Positions 1-10,583 of a stretch of 64,000 nt of DNA are shown here, piece after piece. Made by a program: the position numbers and the translations under genes. Source of the DNA: Calendula officinalis (lineage: Eukaryota; Streptophyta; Magnoliopsida; Asterales; Asteraceae); the NCBI GenBank assembly GCA_963853835.1, contig OY970834.1, positions 39,897,257 to 39,961,256 of the forward strand, given 5' to 3'. How positions within the stretch are numbered: position 1 is the stretch's first letter; every line of letters begins with the position of its first letter. The notes under the pieces are model-generated. The model was not told where the DNA came from. It made no database searches and saw only the letters and a program-made list of their open reading frames with translations.

Positions 1-1475
1 AAAACTCTTATATGATCAACTCATTGAACCACAATAATGTCTAACAATTTCCATGTTTAAGTCACATTTTACCAATTTGACTAGTTCATGCCTTTTACCT
101 AAAATCATCCAAACACTACCATACAATGATCAATTAATCAATTAACACTTCCATAAACATACTAATGACATTTTAATCCCAACTAAACATTCAAAGTATA
201 AGTCAAATGTTAAAAATATTCATTTAGTCAAGTTTCATCATATTAGACCCAAACGGGTCAAAATCGTTTTATTAACTTCCAATGTTTACAAACTCTTAAT
301 TATCATTTCATCAAGTATACAATTACCATATAATAACCAACTTCATGTTAATTAGTTATACTTTGAAACACCCAAAATAACCAATACAAGTTTAACCTAA
401 AAAGATACATTTGACCACCTGTTACTAACTCAGAAATCTGCTCATTTTTATAACCATGTCAGTCCAGGAAAATATTATATTGTTAAAGTAGACTCATAGA
501 CCTTCGAAACGACTGGTCGCACGCCCAAAACGGAGTTACGGTTGATTTTATATGATTTTTGCAAAATGGTCAAAATCTGTTATTTTCTTGTGCTTACGTG
601 ATTTTTACCAAAAACTCATCCAAACTTGTAAATTCATGACCATTTCAATAATTCAAGTTACAATCAATCCTATACAACAATTATCACTTCTAACATGTTA
701 GTTATACTTAATTTAACAAAATTTAACATTAAAACATCACTTTTCAAGAATTTGATAAAACCCATCTTCTTCCTCAAGAACACAACAATGGTGGATTTCA
801 TAACCCTAATCAAATCAAGTTTCTCTATATTAATTTCACTTCTAATTCACATAACAAACACAGAAAAGTCTTAAGGATTCATCAATTTTTACAAATTTAA
901 CCAAAATCTCATAAAACCCATCAAACACAAGAACCCTAATTCACCCATGCATCAAGAACTATAAACCCTAGCTTTAGAGAAAGAGAACTTACCTAAAGCT
1001 TGCTTCAAAAACGAAATCACAGAGATGATTGAGAAGAGATTGAACTATGATCTTCAATTTGGGAAGAAAAGCTTCAAGTGTGTGTGTGTTGTGTTGAAGT
1101 CGACTAAGGCAGGCAAGAGAAGGGAAAAATTGGACACCTCACAGACACGTGCCCATCTAAGCTTAAAATTCTGATTTTTCATTTAAACACAGTATAATAC
1201 TGAAAGTCTAGGTCGCGTTTGATTTATTTTAAAATACTTGACTTACTCAGATTTTAATAACGAAGATATTTTTAGAACTGTAATTCAAAGTTTACTAAAA
1301 GTGTAATTTATCATTTTCATGCTTGATTAAAACAGTTAATACTAATTTTTAGCCCCTTAGTTACAATATGTTATATTCTAAATAAATCACATAATTTATA
1401 CAAAAAAATAATAAACAAAAAGAATTACTTATCGAAAGTAATTTAAAATTCTAGGTCGGGTCTCGGGATGTTACA
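1..1475 (-). repeat. Probable Ty3/Gypsy LTR fragment, cut by window edge
   Basis: Read on the minus strand, the right edge begins TGTAACATCCCGAGACCCG, the usual start of many long plant Gypsy LTRs. The stretch to the left is AT-rich and non-coding with no open frame of note. The other end lies outside the window, so neither its length nor a partner LTR can be checked. It could equally be a decayed solo LTR. Confidence 0.4.
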
Positions 1476-1568
1476 AAATATTTATACCGGAGCTTTATTT
1501 ATGGGACCTTTGATTTTAAATTTTGTATTTAAAAGTTTTAAAAATCTTGTAAATTTTAGGGTGTTACA
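1476..1568 (-). repeat. Second short Gypsy-type LTR end
   Basis: A 93-bp piece whose minus-strand start is TGTAACACCCTAAAATTTAC, a second LTR-like terminus directly abutting the previous one. It suggests nested or sequential insertion of two related elements. No target duplication was found. Confidence 0.3.
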
Positions 1569-1595
1569 AAAACAGTGACATGTACATAGAAACAA

Positions 1596-2935
1596 TAACA
1601 TGTGATTGTTAATAAAAATCACAAGTAATTGGAAAGTAAACATTAATTACACAAAAACAGAACATGTTACTTAGTATTAAATCACTAGCGATGTTGTTCC
1701 CAATCACATTGCTAATTGATCTTTTAAGCATTATTTTGATCTTCTTTGACACCTCATCAGTTTTTGTTTTTGATGGTGATAGAGGTTTTTTTCTACCAAT
1801 ATTAACATTAGTTCGTATATCATGCAACTTAGATAACATAGTTGGATATTCATCACCACCACCTTTAAAACACAAAGAAGCAAGTTATGACAACTAATAA
1901 CAATATGAGATAGTTAAACCGAAATCACATGTGATTGAACTCACAATCTCACATAAACAACTGTAATTTAGCTTACTAATCACATGTGATTGAAAGATAT
2001 GAATTATTTGACTGTGATTAGGTGAGATTCTTTAAATAACAATCACATGTGATTTAAAAACAGAGTAAACATAAAAATAATAAAACATGTGAATACAGTA
2101 AAATCACATGTGATTTAATACTAAAAAACACTAGAAAGCTGAAAATTTATAATAAAATCCGTAAAATCACATGTGATTTAAAAACAGAGTAAACAAAACA
2201 AATAATAAATGACAAATAACATGTGAATACAATAAAATAACATGTGATTTATAACTAAAAAACACTAGAAAGCTTAAATTTATAATAAAAACAGTAAAAT
2301 CACATGTGATTTACAACTAAAAAAACTAGAAATCTAAAATCTATAATAAAAACAGTAAAATCACATGTGATTTACAACTAAAAAACAAATAATAACTTCA
2401 AAAACACATGTGATTTAAAACAAAATTACAAGCACATATATTTAAACACAAAAAAAAAAAAGATGATTTAAAACGAAATAGACTTAGAATCACATGTGAT
2501 TAACTAAAAACATTTGTTTTAAAATAAAACAGATCTAAATCACATGTGATTAACTAATAAGAAACATCTGATATAAAATTAAACAAATATAAAATCACAG
2601 ATGATTAACTAAAACAAATACGTGGTTTAAAATTAAATAGATGCACAATCATATGTGATTGTACACAAATCGCATAACTACAAACAACTTAAAATAAATA
2701 ACAATAACATGTGATTTGAAAAACAACGGAACATATTTACTACGAATCACATGTGAACATACAACGAATCACATGTGTTTTACTAAACCAGTGGTTTTCA
2801 TAATACAGAGAAGCATATTTACTTCGAATCACATGTGAACACGGTATGAAACACATGTGATTTACTAATAAAAAACTCTATAAAGCTGAAAACACTTAAA
2901 AATTACTTGTAAACTACGAATCACATGTGATTTAC
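1596..2935. repeat. Dispersed palindrome array (AATCACATGTGATT)
   Basis: About twenty copies of the perfect palindrome AATCACATGTGATT or one-to-three-base variants of it (core CACATGTG) occur at irregular spacing of about 20-120 bp, for example near 1925, 1978, 2041, 2102, 2165, 2297, 2358, 2489, 2538, 2743, 2765, 2826, 2848 and 2919. Some lie in longer units with shared flanks (AAAAACACTAGAAAGCT, TATAATAAAAACAGTAAAATC), so part of the array grew by local duplication of about 60-bp units. It lies left of a possible minus-strand first exon at 3110-3175. Confidence 0.8.
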
Positions 2936-3109
2936 TAAAAAAAATACAGAATAACAAATAAAAAAGCAACAAATCAAAAAACAACATATGAAATCGACTA
3001 ATTATCAAATACGAACCCTAGAAAAATTTGAAATATAAAAAAATAAATAAGTAAATGAACAACTATTTTTGCATAAACAATAAAAAAAGCTAATATTAAC
3101 AACAAATAC

Positions 3110-3175
3110 ATGATCAAACATACAGAGATTTTCATCAATTGAGTTATTCGAAGAAGAAGATGTAGATTCCGCCAT
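3110..3175 (-). CDS. Possible first coding exon of an unrecognised gene
   Basis: On the minus strand an ATG opens a 22-codon frame beginning MAESTSSSSNNSIDENLC and ending at a GT donor (GATCAT|GTATTT). Upstream (3176-3480) there is a leader-like region with a (GA)30 tract. A possible last exon is the minus frame from about 1863 to 1609, preceded by TTTTAAAG and reading GGGDEYPTMLSKL onward. No domain was recognised. The evidence is limited to an ATG, a donor and an open frame, so the gene may be decayed or imaginary. Confidence 0.25.
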
Positions 3176-3332
3176 TGAAAGTAGATACAGAGAAATATAG
3201 AAGAAATACGATGTTGAACGAGTGAAGAACACACGATTTTAGCGAAAATCCGGTAGAAATCACCGAAATGTAGAGAAAATTTTGAGGGTTTTTGATTGTA
3301 TAAGGTGTGAGAGAGAAAAAGTGGGGAGGAAG

Positions 3333-3338
<6 letters not shown>

Positions 3339-3398
<60 letters not shown>
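3339..3398. repeat. (GA)30 microsatellite
   Basis: Sixty bases of uninterrupted GA. On the other strand this is a CT tract of the type common in plant 5' leaders. The SLSLSL and ERERER frames across it are artefacts of the repeat. Confidence 0.97.
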
Positions 3399-3400
<2 letters not shown>

Positions 3401-3480
3401 AATGATGGATAATTGGGAAGGTCGTTTCAAGGTTACAAGCCATCTGACGAAAATACCCCTACCCGCATAAAGCCATTCAA

Positions 3481-3872
3481 AATAGAATATAATCTGGACC
3501 ATTGATTAAGCTTGATCTAAGGGCCCAAAAGTGTTCCTTGAGACTTTAAAATATATGTGGACCTCCTTGAACAATTCATTATATTGCTAATGACACAATT
3601 ATCCACTAGATGTTTATCTTTATACTAAAACAAGTGTTAGTAGGGTAGCTAATGCAAGTGATTATGCCATAAATTGATCATTAATCTTACTTCTTTCGTC
3701 TGAAATGTTTCAAAAAAACAATTTCCTTTCCTGAAAACAGTTTCTTTACCTCTGAGTAGAAGTACACTATCTTCCTCATTTGAAAGGATTGAGTATCATT
3801 GTCGCCATTATTATAGTCTCACCTTAATCATTTAAATAAATTTTCTGATATCATCAAATATATAAGTTCATA
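3481..3872. other. Intergenic, no feature seen
   Basis: AT-rich DNA without a supported gene. It ends with the left copy of the direct repeat TAAGTTCATA (3863-3872) that flanks the neighbouring MITE. Confidence 0.5.
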
Positions 3873-4255
3873 GAAGTGAGATCTGGTGAGTAATCAAAAA
3901 ACGGTGAGGACTCGCGAGGACACCTCAAAAAAATTCCAAAAAAATATATATATAACTCCCCATGATTATTACTACATTTGACCAAAAAAAAATTTTGAAA
4001 AATATATTATGATCCACTTTTTTTTGTGGATCATAATAATGATCCATATTTTTTTGTGGATCAAAATTATGATCCATATTATTTTTTTTTGATCATTTTT
4101 AAAATTTATTATTATTTTTTTGATCTTATAGGCTGTGATTTTTATGTTTAAAAAAGAAATTTTTTTGAAAAAAATTTGTTTTGGATCATTTTCAAAGTTT
4201 TTTTTTAGTCCTCGCAGTCCTCACCGGTTTTTGAGTCCTCACCGGATCCGAACCC
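3873..4255. mobile_element. Mutator-type MITE with long inverted ends
   Basis: The two ends are imperfect inverted repeats of about 45 bp. The left end contains GATCTGGTGAG and CGGTGAGGACTCGCGAGGAC; the reverse complement of the right end contains GGATCCGGTGAGGACT and CCGGTGAGGACTGCGAGGAC. The interior is A/T-rich and non-coding, with repeated GATCCA(A/T)ATT blocks. The direct repeat TAAGTTCATA (9-10 bp) lies immediately outside both ends (3863-3872 and 4256-4265), the size expected for Mutator transposition. Confidence 0.75.
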
Positions 4256-4380
4256 TAAGTTCATAAAAGTACTTACTTAATTATAAGTTCTTGGGTGCTA
4301 TTACATAAGTAAAACAAACTTATAACTTTAACTATAACAAGGTTACCATTCCTTATACTTTAAGAATGGATTTCTTTTTC

Positions 4381-4585
4381 CTATCATGTATGATTTCATA
4401 CCAATTAGATCAGTACGATTCAAATCTATCGTGCATGATTATCGTGTATGATTTCATACCAATTAAATTAGTACGATTCAAATCTATCATGTATGATTTC
4501 ATACCATTTTAATCAGTATGATTCAAATCAATCGTGTATGATTTCCTACCAATTAAATCAGTACGATTCAAATCTATCGTCATGC
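4381..4585. repeat. Tandem repeat, about four units of about 56 bp
   Basis: Units share TGTATGATTTCATACCAATT, then A-rich sequence, then AGTACGATTCAAATCTATCG. Each unit contains the small palindrome ATGATTTCAT. Units differ by a few substitutions, and the second carries a short extra insert. Non-coding. Confidence 0.85.
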
Positions 4586-4659
4586 TTACTCGATTATCAA
4601 GATTAGCATAACCATTCGTACTTAATTACAAAGATTAGTGTAAGCGACTAAAAATAATA

Positions 4660-4946
4660 CTTCCTCCGTATCAAAATAAGTGAATCACTTTGTGGTTTAC
4701 GTTTTTTGAGGCAAAATAAGATAATAAGAGATTAGTTAAATTAAATGGGGTAATTATAATGAATGAGCCCCAAATATAAGAAGATGACAAAAATTAGTGG
4801 GGCCACACACCTTTAATTATGTTTAAAGAGGGATAAGTAAGGATAAAGGGTAATTTTAAATATAAAAACTTACCAATTAATGAAAGTGATTCATTTATTT
4901 TGATACACCAAAAATAAAAAAGTGATTCACTTATTTTGATAATAAT
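4660..4946. mobile_element. Stowaway-type MITE
   Basis: The left end reads CTTCCTCCGTATCAAAATAA after TA. The right end is the inverse (AAGTGATTCACTTATTTTGAT). The Stowaway-like CTCCGT terminus, TA flank, length of about 290 bp and AT-rich interior fit the family. It lies about 650 bp upstream of the LOL1-like start codon and may contribute to its distal promoter. Confidence 0.75.
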
Positions 4947-5592
4947 AAAATCATCTTTTCAAGTAACACGTGTAAAGGCAAGTTGTTGATGGCCACCTTT
5001 GTATCAAGAGAGTTGATTCGTGAACAATTTTTTCCATACAGAATAATTTTATGCTAAATAATAATTATATCGTTCATTTCTTTTTGTCACACTTTACATT
5101 TCACATCATTTCATGAAGGGCATAATTATCATTTAATATTAAATTGCTCTACAGATCTGCTCCCGTTGAATCAAATCCAAAATTGTTTTAACTCTTCAAC
5201 TCCCCACAATCTTCATCTCTCTCTCATCTGCAAAGGTATATGCTTATTATGCTTGCCCCACTCCAAAAATAATTGAATACCACACTTCGTGACATAAAAA
5301 TGAAAAAAGCTTCCACAATGTGTCATCCATCCACTATATTTGTTCTTTCTATATGTCTTCTTAATTGCAAATTTTCATGTGGGTGTTTCAAATTTCACTA
5401 CTTTATGCATTTTTATGAATTACATACTCTGTTTCTTGAAGAAAGTGTCTGTCTTTCACTCTGTTTCTTGGTTTTTCTGACAGGTAACTGATGAGATGTA
5501 CTCAAGCTTCAAAAGTAGTAATCTTTGACTTTTGAGAAGTTAAATAAGGAATTCAAGTGGAAAAGATTTGACTTTTATTGCTTAGATTCACA
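4947..5592 (+). promoter_or_regulatory. LOL1-like promoter and 5' leader with probable leader intron
   Basis: The pyrimidine-rich leader (CTTCATCTCTCTCTCATC) near 5210-5230 is followed by a plausible donor (GCAAAG|GTATATG, about 5235) and an acceptor (TTTTTCTGACAG, about 5484), giving a leader intron of about 250 bp. The small frame at 5273-5491 lies inside this intron and is not thought to be a gene. Confidence 0.5.
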
Positions 5593-6982
5593 ATGCCAGT
5601 TCCTCTAGCTCCATATCCAACTTCTCCACTACCATTTACACCCCCTGCAACTGGTACTCTACAGTTTCTTTTAATATTTATTTAATAGTTCAAATGATTC
5701 TTTTTAACATTATTTTCGATAAAACAGTGTAATCTACTGTTATATAATTTACCCAAATGATTCTTATACTGATTGTTACATGTAATCAGATTGATTGAAC
5801 AAGAGTTAACTTTTTTTCTTGCAAATGCAAAGTCAAATTCTGTATTTTTCAAAATCAAAATTTACATTAGTTCTATTAGTTTTGTAGCTCAAATGTTTTT
5901 AGTAGTGATAATTCAAAGAGGATTCTTGCCAGTTTTGAAATTCAAAGCTAATCAAGTTGAGTTTAATTAAAAGTCAGAGATAATAAACAGAGTGCTCTGT
6001 TTTCTTTGAACAGGATCAGAAAGCCAATTAGTATGTTCAGGATGTCGTAATCTTCTTCTTTATCCGATTGGAGCAACTTCAGTTTGTTGTGCTGTTTGCA
6101 ATTCTGTCACCCCTGTTCCTCCTCCAGGTTTGTGTCAAAATTTTGTAGTCTTATGTATTTTATTTAAATAAATTTATATTTGATAAATTACCGAATTGTC
6201 CATGTGGTCTTTTGAACTTTACGATTTCATCCTCAAACTCTTTTTTTCGTTATTTGTTTCACTATGGCCTTCTAATTTCATTTTTTTTTTCCATTTTAAC
6301 TTAAAGCAACCAAATTATCCTTACAAGAATCACGAAAAAAAAATTTAGGGACAAAAAGAAGAATAATAAATATTGATAAGATTGAAGAGAATTTTGGATT
6401 TTGATAAAATTTAACGATATATGTTTTTTAGGTACCGAAATGGCACAATTGGTATGTGGAGGTTGCCACACATTACTCATGTACATTCGTGGGGCAGCAA
6501 GTGTACAATGTTCGTGTTGTCATACCATCAAGTTGGCCTTAGAAGGTACCAATTCTTGCACCATACTATAACTCTAGTAATTAAATGTTAAAAAAATTGT
6601 AAATCTTATCTTATCAATTCATTAAATGAAACATGTGGAATCCGTCAAATAAGTATAAAGATTTAGTAAGAAGTAGTATAATCTCTCAAACATTAAATAT
6701 GTATATAGTGCCAAAACTTCTATTTCTGTTGTAGGAAATCAAGTAGCACATGTCAATTGCGGAAATTGTAGAATGCTATTGATGTACCCGTATGGTGCAC
6801 GGTCTGTTAAATGTGCGGTTTGCCAATTTATTACGTCCATCGGGGTTAGTGTGAAACTTGACATTTCTTTTTATGTTTGCAATTTTCATAAATAACATTT
6901 GTGTTTATCTTTTTAATGATGTATTGTTCTTGAATGACCGCAGGCTTTGACGAGCAATATAGATCAGAAGCTCATCACTTAA
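5593..6982 (+). CDS. LOL1: LSD ONE LIKE 1-type zinc-finger protein
   Basis: Five coding exons: 5593-5653, 6014-6127, 6432-6545, 6735-6844 and 6944-6982, all with GT-AG borders and matching phases, giving 145 aa. The protein starts MPVPLAPYPTSP and carries three LSD1-type zinc fingers (CxxCRxxLxYPxGAxSVxCxxC). Their cysteines are 28/31/46/49, 67/70/85/88 and 105/108/123/126. LSD1-family proteins are plant regulators of cell death. In Arabidopsis LOL1 promotes, and LSD1 restrains, superoxide-dependent death, with partners bound through these fingers. The N terminus, the linker VPPPGTEMAQLVCGGC and the length match LOL1 rather than LSD1. The gene looks intact and is convergent with FDC2. A relic of its fourth exon lies 1.3 kb downstream. 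Confidence 0.93.
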
Positions 6983-7593
6983 CACTTCACAATGACTATG
7001 ACACATCTATTTGCCGACATCTATAGAGTTTCAAAATTTCTCTAGTACTACTACTATTACTATTTTCATTTTTATTGTTGATCTTTAAGGAATAAAAGTC
7101 ATAATTTTGTATTTTCCCAAATGTATGTGTATATTAATTTGGTATAATAATTGATATGGCAATAAACTAAAGCTTGTCAAATTTAGCAAAGTTCTTGATT
7201 TAGATATACATGCGTTACAACTTACAAAATCTAAATTTAAAATAAAAATGAAAATCTATGCATAAACTTTCTAAAAATGTTAATAAAGCATAATTTGCAT
7301 TATTTTTATCTTTAAATACGTAATTTAAATCAAACAACATTGATTTTGTCATCAACAAATAACTATTATTATTATTATTATTGTTATTATTATTATTATT
7401 TTAAAGAAAAAAGCAACAAGTTTTCATTGTTATCCTATCTGATTTGCTAGGTGTTTTAACCTTTAAAAGGGTCAATGGAAATAAAGTAGATCCGATAGAG
7501 TAGAAAATGATCAATGAGACAAAGTCGGATAAGCATCCAGGGGAAAGTTGGATCATAGAATCACGTGATCTTTCCTTCTTTGGAATAAAAGTA
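6983..7593. other. LOL1 3' region and intergenic DNA
   Basis: Holds the LOL1 3' untranslated region (a likely polyadenylation region with AATAAA-like AGGAATAAAAG near 7089) and a (TTA)n microsatellite at about 7366-7402. Nothing else seen. Confidence 0.6.
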
Positions 7594-7904
7594 CTTCCCC
7601 CGATTCAAAATAAGTGATATACTTTCCTTTTTGGGGTGTATCAAAATAAGATACACTTTGAAAATTTACCTTATTTGGCAAAAAATAGTGGGACCCACAC
7701 CCACTAACTATCTACTTTAACAAGGTGAAAAGACCCCTTTAGCCTTACTTTTACTTTTAAACATCATTAACTCCACTTTATTCAAAAAGTGTGGGACCCA
7801 TTTCCTACTAACCATCTAATTAATCTAATTTAACCATCATTATAAACTTTTGCCTCAAAATCCGTGAAATCCAAAGTGTATCACTTATTTTGAATCGGAG
7901 GAAG
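7594..7904. mobile_element. Stowaway-type MITE, 311 bp
   Basis: TA target duplication on both sides. The left end CTTCCCCCGATTCAAAATAA matches the inverse of the right end (TTATTTTGAATCGGAGGAAG). The interior contains TGGGACCCACACCCACTAAC. A second copy of the same family lies at 58696-59005. Confidence 0.9.
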
Positions 7905-8411
7905 TATAAGTTTTATACCTCATGATAATACGCATATAGTATGAATATGAATACTTATATAAATCCTACCTTATATAAATCCTACATGAAACAAGAAAAA
8001 AACTGATTTCATGTGCCTAAATATTACCTAACTGTGTTTTCGAAAAATAAAATATCACGTTAACTAGGAGAGAGTGAAAAGTGGTAAAATCGAGAAAATA
8101 ACTCAGTTACATGTCAAAATTTAAATAAATTAGGTTGATAAGTTAGTTCACTTTATCAACCTAAATTATGAAAAAAGTTAGTTCTTGGTTCAAATACTAT
8201 GCTTTTGTTCTAGTAAAAAATTATATGTTAATATGTATGAAGTGCAATAATTAAGTATAATATGCCATTGGTGTACTTGTATGGCGCAGTCTGTGAAATA
8301 AAACATGTCAACATACATTAATCTTTTGAAATGAACCCTAACATTATAAAACTAACATGCTAATATCGATTTAATTAACGGTTTCCTTATAATTTACAAT
8401 TTAATTGGAGC
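7905..8411. other. Intergenic between convergent LOL1 and FDC2
   Basis: AT-rich. It contains the short LOL1 exon-4 relic at 8262-8300 and the 3' end region of FDC2. No gene seen. Confidence 0.6.
8262..8300 (+). pseudogene. Relic of LOL1 exon 4
   Basis: This 39-bp stretch reads ATGCCATTGGTGTACTTGTA then TGGCGCAGTCTGTGAAA. It aligns with the LOL1 exon-4 segment coding MLLMYPYGARSVK at 6772-6812, with a 2-base deletion and several substitutions, and runs into TAA after the lysine codon. It is too short to be functional. It points to an old local duplication of this end of the gene. Confidence 0.6.
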
Positions 8412-9829
8412 TTACTCGTCACCCATGGCTAGCTCAAGTGCATAATCATCTCTTTCCTGCACAAATTAATATATTAACTGTAAGATACTCCCCAATTCCA
8501 CATAAAATTAGATCTAATAGCAGACTCTGTTTTGCTAAGAAGGTGAAAAACTTACAATAGGGCCTCTTGCAAAATATCGTCCAAATTGAAGCCAGTATAC
8601 CTGCAGAAACAGTGGATGATATATTAAGTTGGCAAATTAATAAATTATATAAACTAAATAATAATGTCAAACTGTAATTTACCTCATCCTCATCTTGTGT
8701 TTCAACTTCAATATCAGATGATGGGAAACCGACACAAAGGAGTGCATAACCCTATGAAAATCAATGTATAGATACATATATTCGAATATATTATGTAGAT
8801 ACAAATAAGTAACCGTTGAAATTAAAAATGAGAGATAAACAACATGCCTTAGCTTTAAGTTCTGCAGATATCCCTAATGCTTCAGGCTGTCTAAGTTCTC
8901 CAGATTTTATTCGAACAGCACAACTAGTACAACAACCTGCATTCGAAGATATATTTCAACTGCTTATGAACATGTAATATAAAGCAAAATCTATGATGTT
9001 AAATATGGTATGATTGTATGAAAAATAGCATATATATTATCAAAACAGAATGCAGTATACAAACATTATCATGGTATAAGAACAATAACATGAATTTATT
9101 GAACAATACCGTGCCTGCAAGCAAATGGTAGTGATATGTCCTGTGCTTCAGCTGTGTGCAATATATATTGATCCTGCAAAATATAGCAACATATTATACA
9201 GAAATGAACTGAAATAATACTACTGCTAATATTTGAGCTTCATAGATTACTGATATGAGCAAAATTTATACTATTGCTAAATCGTAGGCAAAACAATTGA
9301 CTAACTAAAAACAGTAGTTTATATTCAAATGTATACATATATAAAACATGAATTGTATCTTCTAGGGGAGCAAAAGGATGCATGTTCAATTCGAGGTCCA
9401 GCCGATTTTGCCCCAAATTTTAAACCAACCGTGGTTTTAGGTTTTGCAATTGGATACACATTGTAATCAAGGAATCCATTGGTTCTCAGAAATTTGAGGA
9501 ATTAGTAGCTGTATTTAAATGGAAGATTAGTCCTTACAGTTTGTAATTAGCAATTAAGTTACCTCTGGGACGTAAAATTCGTGAACAATATCTCGTTGTC
9601 TGTCGTGAACAGTGACTTTATGGCTCGGAGCCGATGAAGCAACAGAAATGCGCGGGGTACGTGGTACTTCAGGTGAAATTGATAGCTCCGATGACGTCGT
9701 ACTACGGCGACATTTAGATGAATTCGTGGCGTAATTAATCGCATTTCTCGACAGAGAGAATTGTCGGAGAAGTGATGGATTCCGGTAATTTGTGGTACAA
9801 AAAATATTGCAGGGAGCTTGAAGGTCCAT
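8412..9829 (-). CDS. FDC2: Chloroplast ferredoxin C2
   Basis: Six coding exons on the minus strand: 9563-9829, 9110-9173, 8848-8936, 8683-8751, 8556-8600 and 8412-8456, giving 192 aa. Residues 1 to about 60 are rich in S, N and R and look like a chloroplast transit peptide. The plant-type [2Fe-2S] ligands are C108, C113, C116 (CRHGCCTSC) and C146 (YALLC). The C-terminal extension VYWLQFGRYFARGPIERDDY, ending ELAMGDE, is the signature that separates FdC2 from photosynthetic ferredoxins. FdC2 is a low-abundance stromal ferredoxin whose loss affects photosynthesis and chlorophyll. Intron 3 uses a GC donor (AAG|GCATGT) with an AG acceptor; using GC keeps the conserved reading frame and residues. 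The gene is intact, and a hAT element lies about 200 bp upstream. Confidence 0.93.
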
Positions 9830-10031
9830 CGGATGTTTTTTGGTCGAAGCTCCGGTGAGTAGCTGAGTGGTGATCTACTGGTCTTCTTTACTCTTATCTG
9901 ATCAAAAAAACCTTTGCTCGTTGGTCATTATTTTCAGTTGAAATTAAAATATATATAAAAAAAATATATTTGGAAATTCTTTTGTTAATAACCAGATAAC
10001 TAAGCGAACTAATTCAGGTTGATGTTGGGAT

Positions 10032-10583
10032 TAGGGATGCAAATTTAACCCGCGGGTTTGGGTACCCGCGGGTATCCGAGTCTTACGGGACGGGTATTAC
10101 CCGTCTAAACGGGTAACGGGTCGGAGATGGGTTTAAATTTCATACCCGAGAGCGGGTACGGGTCGGGTACGGGTTTTATAATACCCGCACCGTTTATACC
10201 CGACCCGAATATATATATTAGTGTGTAATTTTTTTTATTACAGGATTAGCCCACGAGTCACTACTCAAACTTAACACAACTCTTAACCTCTCATTAGCCC
10301 AATTTAATAATGGTTAAAATTTAGCTCGTCTCCCGTTAGTCCATTACGTATTGAACGAAATAAGCCTGAACGAACTAAGAGTATTAAATGTTTTACTTAT
10401 TTTGTTTAATTTTTTTTTTGAACGGGTACCCGTCGGGTTACCCGTACCCGGCTGGGATTTTTTTACCCGAATCCGACAGGTATTTGACCGGGTACGGGGC
10501 GGGTACGGGTAGAGGAATAGCGGGTCGGGTACGGGTACGGGTTTTGCAGTACCCGCTATTACCCGTACCTGTTTGCATCTCTA
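10032..10583. mobile_element. Non-autonomous hAT element, 552 bp
   Basis: The terminal inverted repeats are TAGGGATGCAAA at the left and the inverse of TTTGCATCTCTA at the right. The 8-bp direct repeat GTTGGGAT flanks both ends exactly (10024-10031 and 10584-10591), as expected for hAT. The subterminal 150 bp on each side are dense in GGGTA/TACCC motifs (as in GGGTACCCGCGGGTA), which are candidate transposase-binding sites. The interior is AT-rich with no transposase. The glycine- and proline-rich frames across it are composition artefacts. Confidence 0.93.

Noticed and set aside
1596..2935. CRISPR-like array
   Set aside because: Repeats are palindromes with irregular spacing in a plant nuclear context; no uniform spacers or cas genes.
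2998..3502. Frames of SLSLSL or ERERER residues
   Set aside because: Pure translation of the (GA)30 microsatellite in both strands.
5273..5970. Two small plus-strand frames (5273-5491 and 5773-5970)
   Set aside because: They lie in the probable leader intron and first intron of the LOL1-like gene; no recognisable domain.
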